DNA of 64,000 nt from assembly GCA_902806565.1 (NCBI GenBank), contig CADCXA010000025.1:2790001-2854000 (forward strand), given 5' to 3'. Below are positions 55,801 through 64,000 of this stretch, one piece after another; the stretch's first letter is position 1; each line of letters begins with the position of its first letter. The notes beneath the pieces were generated by a model. It was not told the DNA's origin. It searched no databases and saw only the letters and a program-made list of their open reading frames with translations. Origin of the DNA: Hypoxylon rubiginosum. Its lineage: Eukaryota; Ascomycota; Sordariomycetes; Xylariales; Hypoxylaceae. The position numbers were made by a program, and so were the translations under genes.

Positions 55801-57629
55801 CCTTTTCTCCGGCCGCGTTCTTGATCGTAATAGCCGCGCTCTTTTTAGGCGGGCGGGTGAACTGAGGGGACGAGACAACAGCAGGTTTAGTCTGTGCATG
55901 CTGAAGTTGGGGGGTGCCTTGAGCGACAACTGGTGCCTGACTCTGACTAGTGCTTGATGCCGGTCGGTGGTCCGTGGATACCTGCGAAGAGTTACGAGAC
56001 ATTGGTTGACCACCCTGAGGATTATAGGGGCCCGGGTTAAAAGGCTGCTGATAAGCAGGTACAGGAGACTGGCCTTGGCCATGCATTATTGGATACATCG
56101 GATATCCAGCAGTGACCGGCATGCCTGGACGCATATTCGGGTCAAAGTGTCCATGGTAGAAGTTCTGTGCGTGTGTACTAGTCAGCAACCGGTCAAAAGT
56201 GTTACTCTCCGCGGAGAGATCTATCCGTCCGCTATTCGGCGGATACGTAGGAACGACAGGAAAGGGCTGTTGCAAGGGAATCATCGGAGGTTCGATGACG
56301 CGTGGCGTTTGCATCTTGTCGAGTGAAGCTGAACCACGGCGCCGCGAACCGTCCGCGATGGATTTCTGATCTGAACGCCTACTAAAGCGTCGAGACTTCT
56401 GACTGAAGTCTTGGTACTCATTGTTAAAAGAGTCTGTTCGTCGGTGCGGGTTCGAGAACTTTTCGATCTCGCGACGGTTTGCCTTCTTCTTGCTAACTTT
56501 GAGTTGTGCGCGGTCATGACTGAAAGGGACAAACGGGGGGAGGTTTACTTGTGGTACCTGAGTTCCCATGGCAGGAGGCGGGTAGTAGAACTGTGGTTGC
56601 ATGCCAGCGGCGCCCATGTTCGGGGGTTGTGGCATCGCCGGTGGAAGCGCTGGGCTTCGATTGTGAGGCGGAGGTGTTCCGAACTGCTGTTGGCGGCTAT
56701 TGCCAAAGTTAGGAGGCATGCCGCCTCGTCCAGAGTTTTGGGGACCGCGGCCGTAGTTGTTCGGAGGGTATCCCATAGGTTGGTTATAGGAGTTGTTAGC
56801 GAATCCCCGACCACGACCAGCAGATGGGAAATTGCCTCGACCCATCTGGGGAGGTCCAGCCTGGTTGCTCATGTCGCTAACATTCGAGCCTCTTCTGATA
56901 TGAGGGGAATGCTGCGCTCCCAAGCCCGGATCCTGAGATACTACTGAAGTGGATCGCATATGGGGACGCTGCGCATAGTTAGCATTAAGTTTGCGTCGCC
57001 TTGAACAGACCTGAAAAGAGATGGATGATACTCACTTCGCTATCGCCACCGAAACTACCAAAAGTCATAGTCTGTTGAGCAGCGCTCGAGGGAGGTCGTC
57101 CACCGCTAGCAGAAGGCTGCGGGATAGGAGAAGGGGAGTTTTGCGGTGAGGTCACTCGCGGGTTACTGTCAGGGATAGGAATGGGGACAGATCCAGCCTG
57201 GGGGGAGCTATGCGAGACAGCCGGTGAGTCCTGAAATCCGAATTGGATATTGGCCTTTCCACCTGGAGGTCCACCATTCGTGGAATAGCTGTTGGGACCA
57301 TTCGCGCTTATAGTCACCGAGCTCTTTCGGTTGTGGTCGGAAATTCCATTGACGTTAGAGGTGCCGTGCGCAACGGTAGGGACTGCGGGAATGGCAGGCA
57401 TGATGTTTGGTCGGCCGTTCAGAGGCGTAATAGAAGACGACTTTGCATGGTGCGGTGCAGAAGCCAAGGAACCAGCCGCAACAACGGGTGGAGTAGAGCC
57501 AGTAGCAACCACTGGCGTCGAGGACGGCTTCTTTGATGCGCCGGCGGCAGAAGCGTACGACGGTGCCGAGGCGGCCGCAGAGGTGTTCGACGCCGTGGTT
57601 TGATTTTGGTGCGCGACAGATGAAGTCAT
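52829..57629 (-). CDS. TIF4631: Translation initiation factor eIF4G
   Basis: Scaffold of the eIF4F cap-binding complex, joining eIF4E, eIF4A and poly(A)-binding protein. Exons 57629-57036, 56968-53007 and 52946-52829 give 1557 aa; the introns are 67 and 60 nt with GCTAAC and ACTAAC branches. The first 700 residues are Pro/Ser/Gln/Asn-rich. A long Glu/Ala/Lys/Arg stretch (about 640-810) looks like a single alpha helix. The eIF4E-binding motif YDPTFLL (YxxxxL-phi) lies at about 942-948. The MIF4G HEAT domain spans about 1135-1375 (QRKVKAALNKMTPENFEKIS to LDVLDLRRAAWI-like end). RGG/Ser-rich tail segments follow. Exon 3 encodes the end GLLANMDSDHPTSPPST and onward; without it the frame stops at 53003. 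The ATG at 57629 is favoured over one 12 nt upstream because it starts MTSSVAHQ. Confidence 0.95.
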
Positions 57630-58433
57630 AAGTAACAGCAATCGAGGCTACTAGAGCTGAGTGTTACGTGTGCTTGATGATTTGTTCCTTTTTGTATATT
57701 ACGTTGTTGACAAGTCTTTCTTTCGCGCTTGGATGTCGGAAAGAAAGAGACGCAATCGCAAGCTTAGGTCGGAGGTAATCGAATGTCAAATCCGAACTCA
57801 AGACTGTAGGAGTAGATTAGACCGTGTGATCGACTTGTCGAAATGAATGACGGATCTCAGTGTGTCGAGATGGGAAATCGTCAATTAAATTAGGTGGTGT
57901 GTTGTAGTCGTCGACCTTTTTTTCTCGACTGACAGGAACAAGAAAAACAAGCGTCGATGGCGAAGCTTGCACCTGCTCGTGAAAGTTTATCAAGGGTGAG
58001 GGTCAAAGGGATTTCTGTCGGCGGAATGATGGAAAATGAATGTCGTCGCAAACAAGAGAAGGGTTCCGAATATGTCGGGGTCTTGGATGACTGACGACAG
58101 CGGAGGTCCTGAGAAGTAGAGACAAACCTGACGATGTGGTGCTATACGGGCGAAGTGCGCGCAAGACTCGTATCGACGGAGAATGTCGCGGCGAGAGATT
58201 AATTGAGTGGAGAGAAGTATTCCCTGTAAAGAAATGCAGAGAAATACCTGAAGTGTCCGTCCTCGATGAAGAGTTCAAAGAGGGAAAAAGTAACAACCTG
58301 CAGAAGAGGTATCCTGAGGTTGTGTGTGTGGTTGATCTATGATCAAAAGGGTGGTGCAAGAGTTAAAAAAAAATTACGATGGGAAATTTTTTGGGAAGTG
58401 AAAAAGGCTTGCCCCCAGGTTTGCGACTAGGCC

Positions 58434-58461
58434 TGGTCTCTGGTCTCTGGTCTCTGGTCTC
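58434..58461. repeat. (TGGTCTC)x4 tandem repeat
   Basis: Four perfect 7-bp copies are seen, about 800 bp upstream of the eIF4G start. Confidence 0.95.
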
Positions 58462-58594
58462 GCACCACGCAACTACCATGTACTTATATGTATACGCACA
58501 ACCAGGTGTGTACCTTAGGTATCTCTTCGTCTAGGGTCTAGGGGGTTTAAACCTTAGGGTCTTAGGGCCTTATCAAGCTAGCCAGGTAGTGGTT

Positions 58595-58644
58595 GATGGG
58601 CAACGGGCAATGGCAATGGGCAATGGGCAATGGGCAATGGGCAA
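58595..58644. repeat. (GGGCAAT)n tandem repeat
   Basis: About seven copies of a GGGCAAT unit with minor variants (GGGCAAC, GGCAAT) lie in intergenic DNA. Confidence 0.95.
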
Positions 58645-60354
58645 GCATAATAACACCTGAGGAGTACCTGGAGAGTTTGGCACTGGCCTGACCCAGTTAG
58701 CGACCAGTTAGAACCCGCGCTGAAGAGTACTGTAGGGCAGGCCCCACCTTTTGCAAAATTGCATGTACCTAAGGTACCTAATCTACCATTACCACCACGT
58801 CAGGGTGCAAAAAAGAATTATCCCATTTTAGGGTGCGCAAGCCACCAAAAGCATGTCAATTGTTTCGAAGCAACTTTGAACTTTCGCATGTCTTGCAATT
58901 CGAGTCGGTACCCCAGACGGTGTCTTGTTATTTTAATCCTCGACTCACCTCCAGGGCTCTTGGGCTCTTACGTGGGTCATTTTCAGACCAAACTCCAGCG
59001 AAATGTGTTATCTCGACCTCTCACCTCTCACCTTCCGCACCCCCTAACAAATCAACAATAATCAATGTCGCAACAACTCCTTGTTTGATCAGGCACCAAC
59101 ACCGGTAGTCTAGGAGATTGGTTTGACATGTCAGAGCACCTCAGCAGATATCAGAAGTCTTGTTTGCGAAATCTGTCTACATATTTACATATTTACATGC
59201 GCACAGGAGATATATACATATGTACTTATACATGTACCATCCTTAAATGTTGCCCCAGTCAGCCAGTTAAATGGAATTAGTTGTATGGTTTTGTTACCGA
59301 CGATGTGGGCGTCTTTGCCCTCGCTCCCGCCCTCCGCTGATAGGCCTTTTTCGTTGTTAGGAGCTCCCCACGCTCTAGGAATTATCGCATCTGCCTTGTC
59401 TCCTAAATCCGAATATCATATCATGGACGAAGAGCCGGGCAATATTCATCTAACCATCTGCCTTTTTATTCTCCCACCAGACTAGAAGACAATAGTGACA
59501 AGCAACGATGCCAGGAGATATAGATACCGAGTATAAAACACCCTACGTATATGTATATTGCCTGTAGGTATTTAAGAATTATCATCACATTTCTCTTAAT
59601 AGCACGCACTCTATCACCTTTTCCAGAAGCGGCAACCCGGAAAGAATACCTATCACATACTTGCTTTCGCTGCTGTAATAATTTTAGGATCAGGTTAGAA
59701 ATCTGATAAACCTCCCCGATAATCTTTGTTTATAAAGATTGGCTCCTGTAAGTCCTGTTTAATAATACTCTCACTTACCTACATATATAGGGGTAGGTAA
59801 ATTATTATAGTCTTGATCTGCCTACGTGGTAGAATACGTACCAATCTGCCTCGCAAGCACCATCTCTACCACCTGGTTCACATGCTACATGTTGATAATT
59901 CGCAGGAAGTAGAAGGATCCAATGAGCATTAAGATATCTAATGTTAGAACGAAACAACTGCCTAGAATTTACCAAGAAAGCCAACCTCCTCCCTTTCATG
60001 CCTGCTAAGGTTGTCCTTGGTATGTCTTAAAATACGGTCCGCGAATTCTCCCGTCTTGGTAGGTATACGCAGTCGCCCGTTTCCCAGGTCCCCTTTTTCG
60101 AACATTTAGGTACGGGTAAACGGAACAACCCGCTCATTTATAGCACAGACCCCTATTCAGAACCGTATGCTGTATGTTCGCGAACGACTTTCGAATGTTG
60201 AACTTCTGATATTCCTAGGTACCTAGGTACATACATAGCGAGCCACATTAAATAAATTTTTATCATTGGTGGCAAACCCCAAGTACATAAATCTCCAAGC
60301 TCGACGGCCAAGCGTCCGTAAGCCAACTATATCTCCTTACGACGCGGGATCAAC

Positions 60355-60371
60355 TTTTTTTTTTTTTTTTT
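60355..60371. repeat. T17 homopolymer
   Basis: Seventeen consecutive T residues are visible in intergenic DNA. Confidence 0.95.
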
Positions 60372-61396
60372 AGCTCTATGCAGCGTAGGTGCATTAGGCC
60401 AATGGACATGCCAGCAGTTTTTGACTCACAAAAATAACTGTCATACTCGAAGATGACGCAAATCCGAGCCAACCCAAGCCCCTTTCCCTCCCCCCACCCC
60501 CCGTTGATTCGGTCTCTGCAGCGAACTGACGGCGGCCCATCATGTACGTAGCTGCGTAGGTATGTTCTATGTACACACACACGAGACCAAGATAGATGGA
60601 TGGACGTGGCGTGACTTTGACCACGCCCATCGCCCGAGTGTAACGAGTCAGAATCCTTCTCGAATATGCACGCCACAGAGCCGCTTTGCAACCCCCCCTC
60701 CTACTATGTAAAAGTTGGGAACTTGCTTCTCCATGTGACGGTAATGGATAGTGTATACTTATCGATTAGGGCGACTGATTTTATAGTCGTCTTCTCTCTC
60801 TCTCTTCTTTAGCTGTTGTCCCCTATTATTATCTACCGACTTGTTACCCGTTGTTTTTTGGGCGCAACTTATCTATCTCCAAGCAGTCTGGCATTTCCCA
60901 AAGGAAAGCCTAACGGCTTGCCGATGCCTGGGATTGGCGGAACCAGAGCCCACCGAGACCCCATCACAGCCCTAATCCTAGTGGATAAATGGACAATCAT
61001 TGATACGTCACGTAAGAACGGGCTTCTAGAACCCTTTGACCCGTCTATATTGGGTACATGTGCACATATTTAATATGTAGTGGGCAGAGGTACGGGGAGA
61101 CGTTTGGGGAAGCGAAAGGTGTAACAGCCTTGAACTCGTCCCCGAGTTGCTGCAAATATCTACACACATAGATAGGAGGGATGTAGGTTAATAATATGGA
61201 TATGTAACGAAAATAACGGAGCCCGTGTTGCTCAGAATTTGCCCCTTTTCTATATGCTGTTTGCTTTTTACGAACCCTCCCAATCAAAGCACAGAGGCCG
61301 CCGTTCTTCATGCTCCATGCCAATAGCACACAGTCTACGTCATATTGCCTTGAAACCTTGTCGGCGATCTATTTTCAGGGTATTATTTTCTTTTAA

Positions 61397-64000
61397 CTAC
61401 GCCTCCGCAGCTTCGACTCCATCGCCAGGCACGACATCCTCGTCGATGTCTTCATCGCTCGCGCCAACATACCCAACCTCGTCTTCCTCAGTAATTGGTT
61501 GCAACATCTGCTCCGCCGACTCCGCAGTCTCCGGCAAACCACGCTCCGCACGCAACTGCTGGACCTTTGTCGTCGTCATCTGGTAGACAAACTGACCCAG
61601 ATGCTCTACCCCTTCCATCGTTGCCTCGCCTGGTACCGCAGTCCCTTCTTCTTCCGTCTGAATGCGCTCCGAAGGCCACATCTCACCAGTTGCAAGAGTA
61701 AGTTTGTCAGGTCGCTGAAGTAACAGCTCGAAAGCTGGACGTAGTTCATAGCATGCTTCAAAGACCTCTCTCCGGCCAAGAATATATAAACCTAGCCGTG
61801 CACGAGAGAGCGCCACTGTCAGACGTCGGATATCTCTGAGGTAGCCAACTCTTGATGTGCGCGTAAGCGAGAGGATGATATCTATACATGGTTAGACCTG
61901 GCAGCTTTGAAATAATAGAATGAGGCACTACTCACAATCGTTTTGTTCGCCTTGGTACTTGTCAACCGTTGTCACGATCTTCGGCAAACCGAATATAGCA
62001 TTCTTTGCACACCGGTGAGATAGTACATCTTTGATGAGCGCGCGCTGGCCAGCGTACGTGGCCAAGATACTGATCTTTGACGCCGGATATCCTAGGAGCC
62101 GCATATACTGGTATATGGCAACGGCATATTCAGCTTCGCCGAGATTCTGTATGAAGTGTGGAGTTGGTTCTACTTCTCCACGACCCTTATAATCCGAAAC
62201 GTTGATAAACTGGTAATCGTATTTGAACCCAGCATTGGCAGCTTGGAATTCCTTCAGGCTCTCAACGTGCGGCAGGTTTCCGAGGTTGGGGTATCTCCAT
62301 TGGTACAATGCGGCAATGGATGGGCGGGCACGGCCTTGCTGATCCAACGTGATGACTGGTATTCCCAGACGGACGAATCGGGAAAACAGAGATTGCTCAA
62401 GGTTGGCGTAGTGCCTAAACGCAAGACTCTGTATGACGGGAGAGTTTTGATAATGGTCACCACAGAGAACAACCCTTTGCAGTGCCATCTGCCCATTTTT
62501 GGGTTTCTGCATGGCTAAAGGTATGAAGCTCTCAACTTCGGTGATCTGTGCCGCTTCTTCCATAACAACGTTGTCATAGTGGAAGCCGAGGGAAGCAATC
62601 TCCGTACGACGCATGGCGGCATGTGTTGAGGTCATGGCAATGATACGAGCTTCGCTGGTTAGGAGATAATTGGCCTTATCTCGATCTCGTCTCAAAATCT
62701 CAAATGGTAGGACATCTTCCAACTCGGAAAACATTTTTGATATGTGGTGATAGCAGCCGTTCGCAATGTCAAGAACGGCTTCTCGGTCACCATCTGAAGG
62801 GAATAGAGGCTGAGGGGCGTTGGCGAAGTAGTTATGGAACGGGAATGCCTGGATGATATCCGCTGCAGAAAATTTTACCTCCTTGGCGATTTCTGTGAAC
62901 TTTGCCCAGGCTGGCTGAATGTAAACAGAATTGAAATATCCTGCAGTCTCCGCCGAGTTCCCATGAGCACCAGGAGCACCTATGCTAGCAGCTAGGCGAT
63001 TGACCTCGATTAGATAGCGGTCTCTGATCTCAAGGAAAGACTCTACCCGCCCGTGTTTGCTGAAATTTCCATCTGTATCAAGATCTTCTTCGCCATGACC
63101 AAGGCGAAGGAGATGCCGTTCATCGATGTCCAAAGCCACAATTTTGGCAAATAGCTGGTTCAACGCCTGATTAGAATGGGCAATGAGTAGCGTGCGCTGC
63201 TCGGGAAAGTTGTGATAGATATTGTTGATGACCTGCGTCGCAACGTCTGTCTTACCAGTTCCCGGTGGACCCACGATAACGGTAAGGCCGGGCTGGCTAC
63301 CAGATATTATAGCATCAATCTGAGCGGGCGTGAATCGAACAGTGTTCAGCTTTGGGGCATCGACAGGATATGGCCCAGTGTTCGGTGGCTTGTATGTAGA
63401 GACTTTATACGTCTCAACCTCGGCAATAAGGGTGGGCTCGGCATCTCTTCGTCGTTTCTTAGATGTCTTGGTCGTCTTCTCTTCTAGAGGTTTATCTACC
63501 GACTCGAGGATGTACGGAGGGCCAAAGCTCGCAGTCACATCATCCCCAGGATCAATAGTTTTCCCTGGTAAGCTCTCGACGAGATGTTGCCAGTCTAGGA
63601 ATGTATCTCTGAAATCTAGCTTTCCGATCCGATTCGGGAGGTGTTTATATGTTGCCGCGGCAGGGTCGCCATAGCCAAGGAAGTTCTCGTGTAGCCATGA
63701 TGCTAGGGGCACTTCGGAAAGACACAAGCTGCGAATGGATTCAAGTACTGGCTTGAAATTGTTTTCCCTGCCGCTCCGTCGGATGACGAGGTTAATCCGC
63801 TCATAGACGTCTGGCTTCCCTTTGGCGACCCGATCCATGTCTGCCTTGTAAGTTCTTGGGTCTAGCCTTAGTTGAACCCTTCTAGTAGGCGATCGAGTAT
63901 GTCCGTTAAAGTAAGCGGTAGGGTCTCTAATGGATTTCCCCTTATCGTCCATGATCTGGGCAACCTCAGCAGTCCGAACAGAGACAATTCCAAACTTTTG
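61397..64000 (-). CDS. cwf11: Intron-binding spliceosomal helicase Aquarius/Cwf11, 5' end outside window
   Basis: C-terminal 849 residues of an SF1 (Upf1-like) helicase related to human Aquarius, which binds the intron upstream of the branch point in the active spliceosome. Exons 64000-61936 (open at the edge) and 61881-61397 join over a 54-nt intron with GTGAGT donor and CTAAC branch. Visible motifs: LDDKG-like MDDKGKS, NNFKPVLESIRSL, Walker A GPPGTGKT, IYHNFPEQRTLLIAHSNQALNQL, DIDERHLLRLGHGEE, motif II MEEAAQ, FANAPQP, RARPSIAALYQWRYPNLGNL, ANAGF, NLGEAEYAVA, VTTVDKYQGEQND and, after the intron, TVALSRARLGLYI. Motif III is GDHYQNSPV instead of the GDHHQLPPV expected from animals. The tail is acidic. 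The family is clear from near-continuous similarity. Confidence 0.95.

Larger units (their letters stand above)
57630..61396. other. Intergenic, 3.8 kb: eIF4G promoter side and Aquarius 3' flank
   Basis: The first several hundred bases are the eIF4G leader and promoter. Two tandem arrays (58434-58461 and 58595-58644), a 17-nt T run at 60355-60371 and CCTAGGTA words near 60217-60232 are present. Short ORFs have no recognisable content and I see no RNA gene. Confidence 0.5.

Overview
The window is nuclear DNA of a filamentous ascomycete (Pezizomycotina, most likely Sordariomycetes; a Xylariales-type genome is only a guess). The evidence is eukaryotic: genes are split by 48-148 nt introns with GTNNGT donors and CTAAC/CTGAC-type branch points, genes lie on both strands without operons, and the contents include a velvet regulator, a fungal PL20 lyase and fungal-only hypothetical proteins. 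Both ends cut through genes: a kinase loses its 3' end at base 1 and an Aquarius-type helicase loses its 5' end at base 64000.

Layout. 1-8.3 kb: a NAK/Ark1-type kinase (-), an NHX-type Na+/H+ exchanger (-) and a sucrose/alpha-glucoside transporter (+). 9-13.2 kb: three secreted-protein genes (a PL20 glucuronan lyase and two small cysteine-containing proteins). 15.3-16 kb: a small hydrophilic stress-type protein. 16-26.1 kb: about 10 kb with no gene I can support, rich in TACCTAGGTA-like words, ending at a VelC-type velvet regulator (26.1-27.5 kb). 28.8-35.5 kb: pyruvate dehydrogenase E1 alpha (+), prephenate dehydratase (-) and translation release factor eRF1 (-). 37.9-46.1 kb: a DDT/WHIM-like chromatin protein (+), a DUF1770-like protein (-), an orphan Ser-rich protein (-) and a mitochondrial PPR protein (-). 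46.6-57.6 kb: DNA polymerase alpha catalytic subunit (+) and eIF4G (-), convergent. 61.4-64 kb: the intron-binding spliceosomal helicase Aquarius/Cwf11 (-).

Most of the window is conserved housekeeping (termination, initiation, splicing, replication, pyruvate oxidation, phenylalanine synthesis). An accessory island of secreted proteins and the gene-poor tract lie between 9 and 26 kb. I reconstructed the exon structure of the multi-exon genes by hand; every complete model has summed exon lengths divisible by three and ends in a stop.

The most interesting signal is at the 3' end of eRF1. Its UGA stop is followed by C, then by an in-frame open extension of about 87 codons that is only continuous if a 148-nt intron starting 3 nt after the stop is removed. 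A second probable 3'UTR intron lies about 285 nt after the normal stop but only 24 nt after the readthrough stop. This is the geometry expected for eRF1 autoregulation by stop-codon readthrough coupled to nonsense-mediated decay, a circuit I recall being described in plants and Neurospora.
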